Assembly: GCA_002282385.1 (NCBI GenBank)
Contig: NCJG01000009.1
Span: forward strand, 1-64,000
Origin: Sphingomonadales bacterium 39-57-19
GTDB taxonomy: Bacteria; Pseudomonadota; Alphaproteobacteria; Sphingomonadales; Sphingomonadaceae
Reading direction: 5' to 3'
DNA length: 64,000 nt
Part shown: one piece after another, positions 27,055-34,857 of the stretch
Layout: each line of letters starts with the position of its first letter
Position numbering within the stretch: position 1 is the first letter of the stretch
The notes under the pieces: model-generated
Databases searched by the model: none
Told to the model about the DNA's origin: nothing
What the model saw: the letters and a program-made list of their open reading frames with translations, nothing else
Made by a program: the position numbers and the translations under genes

Positions 27055-27516
27055 TCACCTGGCCAAGCAATTTTAGCACGAAAAAGTCTCGACCGCCGCC
27101 TCGCAGCACTGCGGGGGGAGGCCGTCGCCGTTCCTTCACGCGGTTGGCTTAAGGGCGTTCGCGAGGCCTTGGGATTAAGCACACGCCAGCTGGCCAAGCG
27201 AATGGGCGCCGCCTATTCGCGCATAACGGCAATGGAAAAGGCGGAGCCGGCGGGCGCAATAACGATAAAAAGTATGCGCGAGGCAGCCGAGGCGATGGGC
27301 TGCACATTCGTCTACGCCATAGTCCCTACGAACTCGCTGGATGACATCGTGCAGCAACAGGCCGCCCGAAAGGCAGAGGCTATGCTTGCGCGGCTCCACC
27401 ACACCATGCGCCTCGAGAACCAGGCGATGGATGGGGCTGACCTCGTGACCGAACGCCAGCGCATAATTGCGGAACTACTTGCCGGCTCAACGCGCCGCTT
27501 GTGGGATGATGAATGA
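27052..27516 (+). CDS. Mobile mystery protein A (HTH regulator partner of Fic protein)
   Basis: 154 residues from the ATG at 27,052. Residues about 37-70 form an XRE-like helix-turn-helix (LGLSTRQLAKRMGAAYSRITAMEKAE). The arrangement, followed by GAITIKSMREAAEAMGCTFVYAIVP, matches the TIGR family called mobile mystery protein A, known only for patchy occurrence next to protein B. GGAAGG lies 10 nt before the chosen ATG; an ATG at 27,034 is also in frame. The stop overlaps the Fic gene by 4 nt. Probably the antitoxin-like repressor of the pair, acting on the palindromes upstream; that role is inference. Confidence 0.85.
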   Translation: MSPGQAILARKSLDRRLAALRGEAVAVPSRGWLKGVREALGLSTRQLAKRMGAAYSRITAMEKAEPAGAITIKSMREAAEAMGCTFVYAIVPTNSLDDIVQQQAARKAEAMLARLHHTMRLENQAMDGADLVTERQRIIAELLAGSTRRLWDDE

Positions 27517-28103
27517 CAGACGCACTTTTCCATGAAGATGACGATGCCAATACACCTCTCGATGCAGAGGAGATGCAACAGCTTATACCGTCCTACATCA
27601 CTTTGCGTCGCGAGTTGAACGAGGCGGAACAGGTCAACATTGCGCATGCCTCAAAATGGTTGTCGTCGCGCCGCAGCGACCCGCTCGATGAAGTCTTCCT
27701 GCGCGAACTGCACAGACGCATGTTCGGTCAGGTGTGGCGCTGGGCTGGGCACTATCGCAAGACGGCACGTAACATTGGCGTAGATGCCAACCGTGTCCGG
27801 ATGGATACTGCGCAGGCACTTGACGATGCGCGCTTCTGGGTCGCGAATGCCACCTACGCTCCTGACGAAATTGCGGTGCGTTTCTCGCACCGGCTAGTGG
27901 CAATCCATCCCTTCCCTAATGGTAATGGTCGCCTCTCACGCATGGCTGGCGATTTACTGGCTGTACAACTCGGCCGCCCTCAATTCTCGTGGGGAAGTCA
28001 CAGCCTCACTGACGCCAACGTTACACGTGCAGCTTACATCGCAGCATTACGCGCGGCCGATGCGCACGATCTGGGGCCCTTGATTTTATTCGCACGCTCC
28101 TAG
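27513..28103 (+). CDS. Mobile mystery protein B (Fic-domain protein)
   Basis: 196 residues with a Fic core. The active-site loop at 132-143 reads HPFPNGNGRLSR, so catalytic His, the anion-hole GNGR and final Arg are present, but Asn replaces the Asp/Glu that usually binds Mg. Upstream, T30-x-x-x-E34-L-N36 sits where class II Fic proteins carry the autoinhibitory S/TxxxE(G/N) helix. Fic enzymes usually transfer AMP to target hydroxyls. The gene overlaps protein A by 4 nt (ATGA), the layout of a toxin-antitoxin-like pair. Its target and activity are unknown. Confidence 0.85.
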   Translation: MTDALFHEDDDANTPLDAEEMQQLIPSYITLRRELNEAEQVNIAHASKWLSSRRSDPLDEVFLRELHRRMFGQVWRWAGHYRKTARNIGVDANRVRMDTAQALDDARFWVANATYAPDEIAVRFSHRLVAIHPFPNGNGRLSRMAGDLLAVQLGRPQFSWGSHSLTDANVTRAAYIAALRAADAHDLGPLILFARS

Positions 28104-28246
28104 GCGTTCAGCGAATTGATGGAGGCACGCGAAGAGATCTGGTCGCGGCTTGGCTAGGCTGGATGACTGGCCACTGGCGGCAGGCTACGCTTACCCCATA
28201 AAACCCAACGCAAATTCAATTCGACGGCCATTTAATGTCGCGCCAG

Positions 28247-28546
28247 TCAGGCGGCGCGGCGTTGATCCGTTGCCTGTAGCCATGCACGTGCCTGGCGCTG
28301 TGCCTCTGCGATTTCGCGTGCGGTCATCTCGTCCGAGATATCTGCGCGGCACATCGTCGCCTCTTCGCTGCCATTCAGGGCCGCGAGATTGAACCATTTG
28401 TGCGCCTCAATCAGGTCGACTTCGACCCCGCCGCTTCCGCTAGGATAGGCCATGCCCAAGTCGTACAATGCGTCCGCGTTGCCGCGCGCCGCATCGGCCA
28501 AGCGGCTTTCCTTCAAGAAATTCGCGCTTTTGAAACTGTTACCCAT
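28247..28546 (-). CDS. Small Sel1-like repeat protein
   Basis: 99 residues. One Sel1/TPR-like repeat covers GNADALYDLGMAYPSGSGGVEVDLIEAHKWFNLAAL, followed by a charged helix (EMTAREIAEAQRQARAWL). No signal peptide or membrane span. Sel1 repeats mediate protein-protein contacts. The start at 28,546 (MGNSFKSANF) is preferred to one 21 nt upstream. Between this gene and the Fic gene (28,104-28,246) I see no gene, only a 17-codon tail in frame after the Fic stop. Confidence 0.75.
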   Translation of the reverse strand: MGNSFKSANFLKESRLADAARGNADALYDLGMAYPSGSGGVEVDLIEAHKWFNLAALNGSEEATMCRADISDEMTAREIAEAQRQARAWLQATDQRRAA

Positions 28547-28656
28547 GATTACTGTCCCCACATCCACTGTGTGAGGTCAATTTCGCCAAACATGGATAAC
28601 AAATGGTTAACGCAAAACGCGAAAACAGTGTCCAGATTGGGAAGTAAAAAATGCGC

Positions 28657-29496
28657 CTATAGCGGGCAGTTATCTAGCAGGCGCGTCTTGCCGATCTTGG
28701 CCGCCACCAACAACCGCGCCTCTCGGCCGTCAAAGACAGCCAGTTCCTCAAGTGTCACCGCGTCGGCGAGCGCGAAATAGTCCACCGCATCAAAGCCGCC
28801 CGCCAATATTTTTGCAGTCGCGGCGGCAAGCGTTTCGGCCACAGCGTTGCCGCCACGAATATCGCGCGCGGCGTGTTCCAACGCCCTTGGCAAAGCCAAT
28901 GCCGCAGCCCTTTGTGCGGGCGTCAGATAGGCATTGCGTGAGGACAGTGCGAGGCCGTCTGTGTCACGCACGATCGGGACGCCCAATATCTCCAGATCGA
29001 AATCGAGATCGCGCGCCATTTGGCGAATGACCGCGAGTTGCTGAAAATCCTTCTCGCCAAACAGCGCAACATCGGGCTGAACCTGATTGAACAGTTTTGC
29101 GACAACGAGCGCGACACCGTCAAAATGCCCGGGGCGTGCACCGCCACAATATCCGCGGCTTGGTCCATCGACATGCAATTTGGTCGCAAAACCCTGCGGA
29201 TAGACAGTCGCCGCGGTGGGCGCCCACAACATGTCGACACCCGCCGCACGCAACAATTCTGAATCGCGTTCAAACGTACGCGGATAGGCGTCGAGATCTT
29301 CATTCGGGCCGAATTGGGTTGGATTAACGAAGATGGACACCGCCACCGCATCGGCATGGCGCCGCGCATTGTCGACCAGTGCCATATGCCCGTCATGCAA
29401 TGCCCCCATGGTCGGGACGAGCGCAATGCGCGCGCCCTCTTTTCGCAGGAGGGAAACATTGTGCCGTAATGAAGCAAGTTGATTGATGGTTTGCAC
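28657..29496 (-). CDS. panC: Pantothenate synthetase
   Basis: 279 residues. The HIGH-like [14 protein letters not shown] motif near residues 28-41, [27 protein letters not shown] and the KMSKS-like LSSRNAYL are all present. It joins pantoate and beta-alanine using ATP, the last step of vitamin B5 synthesis. It starts at GTG (29,496). panB is not adjacent. It is divergent from mipZ across a 112-bp gap that contains a small CCCGCC-TATG-type hairpin but no clear promoter. Confidence 0.96.
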   Translation of the reverse strand: MQTINQLASLRHNVSLLRKEGARIALVPTMGALHDGHMALVDNARRHADAVAVSIFVNPTQFGPNEDLDAYPRTFERDSELLRAAGVDMLWAPTAATVYPQGFATKLHVDGPSRGYCGGARPGHFDGVALVVAKLFNQVQPDVALFGEKDFQQLAVIRQMARDLDFDLEILGVPIVRDTDGLALSSRNAYLTPAQRAAALALPRALEHAARDIRGGNAVAETLAAATAKILAGGFDAVDYFALADAVTLEELAVFDGREARLLVAAKIGKTRLLDNCPL

Positions 29497-29608
29497 GTGT
29501 CGGCGGCCTTGTTTAATGGCTTTAAGTGAACCCGCCTATGCGGGACGGCGTGGCGACATTTCAAGGCAAATGTCGGGCGCAAGATATTTAGGACAGATCC
29601 GGGGGAAT

Positions 29609-30391
29609 ATGGCCAAGGCACATCACATTGTTTTCGCTAATGAAAAGGGCGGAACGGGTAAGTCGACGACGGCGGTGCATGTCGCCATTGCGCTGGCATC
29701 GCGCGGTGCGCGGGTGGCATGTATTGACCTTGATTCACGCCAGCGGACATTGTTTCGCTATCTTGAGAACCGGCGCGACACGATTGCGCGGCGTCGCATC
29801 AGCCTGCCCATGCCCGTGTTTGAAGTGTTTGAGCATGATTCGCAGGCGACACTTGACCGGCAAGTCGAACGACTGGGTGCCGAGAATGATTTCCTGATCT
29901 TTGACACGCCTGGCCGCGATGACAAATATGCCCGCCTCGTCGCCACGCGGGCAAATACGCTGGTGACCCCAATCAATGACAGCTTTGTAGACTTTGACCT
30001 CATCGGCCAAGTCGATGCGGAAAATTTCAAAGTGCGCAAATTAAGCTTCTATGCCGAGCTCATCTGGGAGGCACGCAAGGAACGGGCGAAGACAGATGGT
30101 GTCACGATCGACTGGATCGTGGTGCGCAACCGGCTGCACAATATGGAGGCGCGCAACCAGCAGCGCATGACCAATGCCATTGCCGAATTGTCGAAGCGTG
30201 TGGGTTTCCGGTCGGTACCGGGTTTGAACGAGCGCGTTATTTATCGTGAGCTTTTCCCGTCGGGACTGACGCTGATCGACAAGGGCCATTTGGGACAGTT
30301 GGCGACTGCGCATATTGCTGCGCGTCAGGAATTGCGCGAACTTGTCACAGGCCTCGCACTGCCCGATCTGCAGGGTGCCACGCTCGTTTAA
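29609..30391 (+). CDS. mipZ: MipZ-like division-site positioning ATPase
   Basis: 260 residues. A deviant Walker A motif NEKGGTGKST at 11-20, DLDSRQRTLFRYLENR (MipZ-specific in style) and IFDTPGRDD (Walker B region, where ParA has DxP). C-terminal LFPSGLTLID and the overall length match Caulobacter MipZ. MipZ forms a gradient from ParB at the poles and blocks FtsZ polymerisation there. The ATG at 29,609 follows GGGGG; the open frame begins earlier at 29,483 without family likeness. The next gene overlaps by one base. Confidence 0.88.
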   Translation: MAKAHHIVFANEKGGTGKSTTAVHVAIALASRGARVACIDLDSRQRTLFRYLENRRDTIARRRISLPMPVFEVFEHDSQATLDRQVERLGAENDFLIFDTPGRDDKYARLVATRANTLVTPINDSFVDFDLIGQVDAENFKVRKLSFYAELIWEARKERAKTDGVTIDWIVVRNRLHNMEARNQQRMTNAIAELSKRVGFRSVPGLNERVIYRELFPSGLTLIDKGHLGQLATAHIAARQELRELVTGLALPDLQGATLV

Positions 30392-30804
30392 TGGCCTTTT
30401 TCGGGCTCCTGATTATCGCCGCGCTGGCGTGGGCGGTGTGGACGAAAAAACTGCAATCGCAACAGCTGCTGCCAATATTGCTTGGGATTGGCGGCGCCTT
30501 TCTGGCCGCACGCGGGAGCCTTCTGCTCGGGCTCGGCGCAATTGTGATTGCCGCGGCGTGGTATCGCGGGATGACGTGGCGACTGTTTAGGAAGGGCGGG
30601 AAAGACAATGACGCGGCAGCGCTTGATGCGGCCCGTGTTCTGCTGGGCGTTTCCCGTTTTGATAATGCTGAACGCATTCGCGAGCGGCATCGCGCTTTGA
30701 TTTCGCAAAACCATCCTGACGCAGGCGGCAGCGATGAACAGGCCGCCGCGTTGAACAAGGCCCGCGATATTTTGTTAGATGACTTGAACAAGAAAATACT
30801 ATAA
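30391..30804 (+). CDS. Membrane-anchored J-domain protein
   Basis: 137 residues. Two hydrophobic segments (about 2-17 and 27-58) are followed by a C-terminal J domain with the HPD motif at 108-110 (NHPDAGGSDEQAAALNKARD). Such small DjlA/TIM14-like proteins stimulate DnaK at the membrane. Its ATG shares one base with the mipZ TAA, so the two are translationally coupled. A functional link with MipZ is not established. The end of the gene overlaps an A+T-rich inverted repeat. Confidence 0.85.
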   Translation: MAFFGLLIIAALAWAVWTKKLQSQQLLPILLGIGGAFLAARGSLLLGLGAIVIAAAWYRGMTWRLFRKGGKDNDAAALDAARVLLGVSRFDNAERIRERHRALISQNHPDAGGSDEQAAALNKARDILLDDLNKKIL

Positions 30805-30828
30805 TTACTAAACTATACTGTAATTATA
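30800..30828. repeat. Perfect 9-bp inverted repeat upstream of phosphohexomutase gene
   Basis: TATAATTAC (30,800-30,808) and GTAATTATA (30,820-30,828) are exact inverted copies separated by 11 nt. The dyad covers the J-domain stop codon and lies 27 nt before the phosphohexomutase ATG. It may be an operator or weak terminator; too A+T-rich for a stable hairpin. Confidence 0.5.
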
Positions 30829-30855
30829 AAAATATCTCCCAGAAATAGGAACTAT

Positions 30856-32241
30856 ATGACCCATAATTTCCACCCGACATCGCTGCGTGAATATGACATT
30901 CGCGGGATCATTGGTGAAACGCTTGGCGCAGACGATGCCTATGCCATTGGTCGCGGCTTCGGGACATGCTTGGTCCGCGCCGGCGGTAAAAAGGCCGCCG
31001 TGGGTTATGACGGCCGCGTCAGCTCACCTATGCTCGAAGTGGCGCTGGTCAAGGGATTGAACGACAGCGGTGTCGACGTTGTGCGTATCGGCATGGGGCC
31101 AACGCCCATGCTATATTATGCCGAAGCCGTTCTGGACGACGTAGACGGCGGCATTGAAATAACCGGCAGCCATAATCCAGCCAATTATAATGGCTTCAAA
31201 ATGGTCCTCATGGGGAAACCGTTTTTCGGCGCAGATATCCAAAAGCTGGGCAGCATGGCGGCGGCAGGGGATTGGACCGCCGGAGAGGGTACTTCCGAGC
31301 ATTTGGATATCCTTGACCAATATGTCGCCCGCGTTGCCGAAGCGGCGCCGCAAAAGGCATTTCGCATCGGGTGGGACGCAGGCAACGGGGCGGCGGGACC
31401 GGCAATTGAAAAGCTGGTCAAGATGTTACCCGGTGAGCACCATCTTTTGTTTGTGGATGTGGATGGCCAGTTTCCCAATCATCACCCCGATCCCACCGAC
31501 CCTGTAAATCTGGTCGATCTGCAAAAGCTTGTCGCGGAAAAGCATCTCGATTTCGGAGTGGCTTTTGACGGCGATGGCGACCGCATTGGTGCGATTGACG
31601 GCGAGGGACGTGTTATCTGGGGCGACCAATTGCTTCAGATCTTCGCCGAAGACGTACTGGGCGATGTCCCGGGCGCTACGATTATCGCAGATGTGAAGGC
31701 GTCGCAGGCACTGTTTGACCGCGTGGAGCAACTTGGCGGGCAGCCGCTGATGTGGAAAACGGGTCACAGCCTGATTAAGTCCAAAATGAAGGAAACAGGG
31801 TCGCCGCTGGCGGGCGAAATGAGCGGGCACATCTTCTTCAAGCATGAATATTATGGCTTTGATGACGCGATTTACGCGGCGGTGCGTTTAATGGCGGCGT
31901 CGGCCAAGCTCGGCAAAAGCGTCACTGAATTGCGCGGCGATATGCCCGTCATGATCAACACCCCCGAAATGCGTTTTCAGGTCGATGAGACCCGCAAGTT
32001 CGCCGTGATCGACGAAGTTCTCGCGCGCCTTTCGGCAGACGGCGCCGACGTCAACAACACCGACGGCGCGCGCGTGAACACGCCCGATGGCTGGTGGTTG
32101 TTGCGTGCATCAAACACGCAGGATGTATTGGTCGCACGCGCGGAAGCATCAAGCGAAGAGGGCCTCGACCGACTGATGGCGCAGATTGATGCGCAATTGG
32201 CGGCATCGGGACTGGAACGCGGAGAGCAAGCAGGGCATTAA
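30856..32241 (+). CDS. Phosphomannomutase/phosphoglucomutase
   Basis: 461 residues, alpha-D-phosphohexomutase family. Catalytic Ser in EITGSHNPANYNGFKM (near 102), Mg-binding DGDGDR in VAFDGDGDRIGAID, sugar-binding GEMSGH, and the phosphate-binding domain 4 at the C-terminus (RASNTQDVLVARAEA). The length and style match AlgC/PgmG, which act on both mannose and glucose phosphates. It would provide glucose 1-phosphate for rfbF and UDP-glucose, and mannose 1-phosphate for GDP-mannose. The helicase gene follows 6 nt later. Confidence 0.93.
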   Translation: MTHNFHPTSLREYDIRGIIGETLGADDAYAIGRGFGTCLVRAGGKKAAVGYDGRVSSPMLEVALVKGLNDSGVDVVRIGMGPTPMLYYAEAVLDDVDGGIEITGSHNPANYNGFKMVLMGKPFFGADIQKLGSMAAAGDWTAGEGTSEHLDILDQYVARVAEAAPQKAFRIGWDAGNGAAGPAIEKLVKMLPGEHHLLFVDVDGQFPNHHPDPTDPVNLVDLQKLVAEKHLDFGVAFDGDGDRIGAIDGEGRVIWGDQLLQIFAEDVLGDVPGATIIADVKASQALFDRVEQLGGQPLMWKTGHSLIKSKMKETGSPLAGEMSGHIFFKHEYYGFDDAIYAAVRLMAASAKLGKSVTELRGDMPVMINTPEMRFQVDETRKFAVIDEVLARLSADGADVNNTDGARVNTPDGWWLLRASNTQDVLVARAEASSEEGLDRLMAQIDAQLAASGLERGEQAGH

Positions 32242-32247
32242 GCTCTG

Positions 32248-34746
32248 GTGACATTACCTTCCATCATCACCGACTGGTTCGCCGCGCGCGATTGGACGCC
32301 GCGGCGCCATCAACTGGAGATGCTGGAAGCTGCTGGCGTAGGGCGGCATGCGCTGCTCGTGGCCGCGACGGGTGCGGGCAAGACGCTGGCTGGGTTTTTG
32401 CCGACGTTGGCCGAATTAGTTGAAGACATGCGTTCCCCGGCGCAGGCCGGGGTCCAGACGTCATCAAACAACGCTGAGTTGGGGGCTGGATCCCAGCCTG
32501 CGCTGGGAAACACATTAACGCCAGTCAACGGCCTGCACACGCTCTATATCTCCCCGCTCAAGGCGCTTGCGGTCGACGTCCGGCGCAATCTGTTGATGCC
32601 AATCGAGGAGATGGGCCTACCCATCCGCGTCGAGGCGCGCACGGGCGATACGCCATCCGACCGCAAGGCGCGGCAGCGGGTGAAGCCGCCGCATATACTG
32701 CTGACTACGCCCGAATCATTGTCGCTGCTGCTCAGCCACGAAGACAGCGTACATATGTTCTCGACGCTCAAGCGCGTCATCATCGATGAAGTGCATGCCT
32801 TCGCCAATGGCAAACGCGGTGACCTGCTCAGCCTGTCACTTGCACGGCTGCAAACGCTCGCACCCAATCTGCAGCGCGTTGCCCTGTCGGCCACCGTCGC
32901 CGACCCCGATGACTATCGCGCGTGGCTCGCGCCTTATGGTGACATTGACCAAGTGGGCTTGGTCGAAGGCGAGGCAGCGGCAGAGCCTGACCTAAATATC
33001 CTCCTCCCCGAAGGCCGCGTGCCGTGGGCGGGGCACAGCGGGCAGCATGCGATACCGCAGCTGATCGACGAAATTGGCCGCAACAAAATCACGCTGATAT
33101 TCTGCAACACACGCTTCCTCGCCGAGTTCATCTTCCAGAAATTGTGGGACGCGAATGAGCCCAAATATGCCATCGGCATTCACCACGGCTCGCTGTCGAT
33201 TGAGGCACGGCGCAAGGTCGAAGGCGCAATGGCTGACGGCAAGTTGCGCGCGTTGGTGTGCACGGCCTCGCTCGATCTGGGCGTCGACTGGGGCGATGTC
33301 GATTGCGTCATTCAAATGGGTGCGCCCAAGGGATCATCACGGCTGCTGCAACGGATTGGCCGGTCGAACCACCGGATCGACGAGCCATCCAAGGCCATCC
33401 TCGTGCCCGGCAACCGCTTTGAATATCTGGAGGCGCAGGCCGCCTATGACGCGGTGGCCGAGGGCGTGCGCGATGGCGAAACCTTCCGCCCGGGAAGCTA
33501 TGACGTCTTGGCGCAGCATGTCATGGGCATCGCCTGCGCGGGTCCGTTCGATGAGGAACAGTTGCTGGCGGAGGTGCAATCGGCCCTGCCCTATTCCGCG
33601 ATGGATGCCGCGACCTTTGCCCGCGTCATCGCCTTTGTCGCGACGGGTGGCTATTCATTGCGCGCCTATGACCGGTTCAAGAAACTGGTCAAAGACCCCG
33701 ACGGCAGGTGGCGGCTGTCGCACCCGCAATTTGCCGCGCAGCACCGGTTTAATGCAGGCATCATTGTGGATGCGCCGATGCTCGAAATCCGCTTCCGCAA
33801 TGGCCGCAAGTTGGGCAAGGTTGAGGAATCCTTCGCCTCGACGCTCAGCCCGGGCAACACGTTCACCTTTGCCGGCATGGCGCTTGAAGTGGAATCCATC
33901 AAGGACCTCGACCTCATTGTCCGCGCCGCGACGAAGCCGGCAACCAATATCCCAAGCTATATGGGTGCGCGCCTGCCGCTCACCGCGCATCTGGCGGGCA
34001 GGGTGCGGCAGATGTTAACCGATCGCGCAGGCTGGGCGCGCTTTCCCGACGAAGTGCGCGAGTGGCTGGAGATGCAGGCCTATCGCAGCCAGATGCCCAA
34101 GCCCGGCCAGCTTCTCGTCGAGACATTCCCGCACGACAAACGTCATTATATGGTGACCTATCCCTTTGAAGGTTGGAACGCGCACCAGTCGCTCGGCATG
34201 CTGATCACCCGCCGCATGGAAAGCCGCGGCCTGATGCCGATGGGCTTTGTAGCGAGCGATTATGCCTTGGGTGTCTGGAGCCTGAAGCCGATCACGGACC
34301 CTCGCCCGCTTTTCTCCGCCGACATTTTGGCGGATGAATTCACCGAGTGGGTGGAATCGAGCTATTTATTGAAGCGCGCCTTTCGTGAGGTCGCCGTCAT
34401 CAGCGGCCTTGTCGAGCGGCAGCATCCGGGGAAGCGCAAGACGGGCAAGCAGGTCACTTTTTCCACTGACCTCATCTACGATGTGCTGCGCAAATATGAA
34501 CCCGACCATCTGCTGCTTGAGGCGGCATGGGCCGATGCGCGCACGCGGTTGACCGACGTTGGGCGGCTCGGTGATTTGTTGGACCGCGCCGCCGATACAA
34601 TGCTGCATGTCGACCTTGAACGCGTTAGCCCCCTCGCCGTGCCGTTGCTCGTTATGATTGGCCGCGAGAGTGTGGCGCAGGGGTCGGTTGACGACGCACT
34701 GCTGATGGAAGCTGAAAGCCTCGCCGGCATTGCGATGACGCCGTGA
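32248..34746 (+). CDS. Ligase-associated DEXH-box helicase (Lhr-like)
   Basis: 832 residues, superfamily 2. Q-like RHQLEMLEAAG, Walker A AATGAGKT (39-46), ISPLKALAVD (motif Ia), IIDEVHAF (DEVH, motif II), LSATVADP (motif III), ending with the Lhr-core C-terminal region. It fits the ligase-associated DNA-damage-response DEXH helicase family. GTG start at 32,248. Residues 62-90 (RSPAQAGVQ...QPALGNT) are not part of the family: they are the in-frame translation of a paired-palindrome repeat inserted between motifs I and Ia. Frame is kept, so an active enzyme with an extra loop is plausible. The related pdeM lies 3 kb downstream. Confidence 0.88.
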   Translation: MTLPSIITDWFAARDWTPRRHQLEMLEAAGVGRHALLVAATGAGKTLAGFLPTLAELVEDMRSPAQAGVQTSSNNAELGAGSQPALGNTLTPVNGLHTLYISPLKALAVDVRRNLLMPIEEMGLPIRVEARTGDTPSDRKARQRVKPPHILLTTPESLSLLLSHEDSVHMFSTLKRVIIDEVHAFANGKRGDLLSLSLARLQTLAPNLQRVALSATVADPDDYRAWLAPYGDIDQVGLVEGEAAAEPDLNILLPEGRVPWAGHSGQHAIPQLIDEIGRNKITLIFCNTRFLAEFIFQKLWDANEPKYAIGIHHGSLSIEARRKVEGAMADGKLRALVCTASLDLGVDWGDVDCVIQMGAPKGSSRLLQRIGRSNHRIDEPSKAILVPGNRFEYLEAQAAYDAVAEGVRDGETFRPGSYDVLAQHVMGIACAGPFDEEQLLAEVQSALPYSAMDAATFARVIAFVATGGYSLRAYDRFKKLVKDPDGRWRLSHPQFAAQHRFNAGIIVDAPMLEIRFRNGRKLGKVEESFASTLSPGNTFTFAGMALEVESIKDLDLIVRAATKPATNIPSYMGARLPLTAHLAGRVRQMLTDRAGWARFPDEVREWLEMQAYRSQMPKPGQLLVETFPHDKRHYMVTYPFEGWNAHQSLGMLITRRMESRGLMPMGFVASDYALGVWSLKPITDPRPLFSADILADEFTEWVESSYLLKRAFREVAVISGLVERQHPGKRKTGKQVTFSTDLIYDVLRKYEPDHLLLEAAWADARTRLTDVGRLGDLLDRAADTMLHVDLERVSPLAVPLLVMIGRESVAQGSVDDALLMEAESLAGIAMTP
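32429..32514. repeat. REPIN-like paired palindrome inside the helicase gene
   Basis: Two hairpin units in inverted orientation: unit a at 32,432-32,457 (begins GTTCCCCGGCGC) and unit b at 32,486-32,514 (begins CTGGATCCCAGC, ends GGGAAACACA), 28 nt apart. Unit a is identical over 26 nt to 62,649-62,674. Unit b differs from 62,704-62,732 at three sites, two of which keep a stem pair. With one extra base the 86-nt block adds 29 codons, preserving the frame. Confidence 0.85.
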
Positions 34747-34776
34747 AACGAAACCGTAGCCTCGACCGCCACGCTT

Positions 34777-34847
34777 CGTCATCCCGAACTGGTTTCGGGA
34801 TAACAAGCTACGGTGGCGTGTTATCCTGAATCGAGTTCAGGATGACG
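34777..34847. repeat. Second-family REPIN-like paired palindrome
   Basis: Two 29-nt palindromic units in inverted orientation, 34,777-34,805 (CGTCATCCCGAAC...) and 34,819-34,847 (ending GTTCAGGATGACG), 13 nt apart. Read on one strand the units match at 25 of 29 positions, with differences that include paired changes keeping stems. It lies between the convergent helicase and S9 peptidase genes and may also terminate both transcripts. Confidence 0.8.
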
Positions 34848-34857
34848 AGACGTTAGG

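Noticed and set aside
28104..28246. 17-codon tail (AFSELMEAREEIWSRLG) after the Fic stop
   Set aside because: Could be the end of a lost gene, but I cannot assign it and there is no start or domain.
29531..29544. CCCGCCTATGCGGG hairpin between panC and mipZ
   Set aside because: Short stem without T-run or similarity to the REPIN-like units; could be chance.
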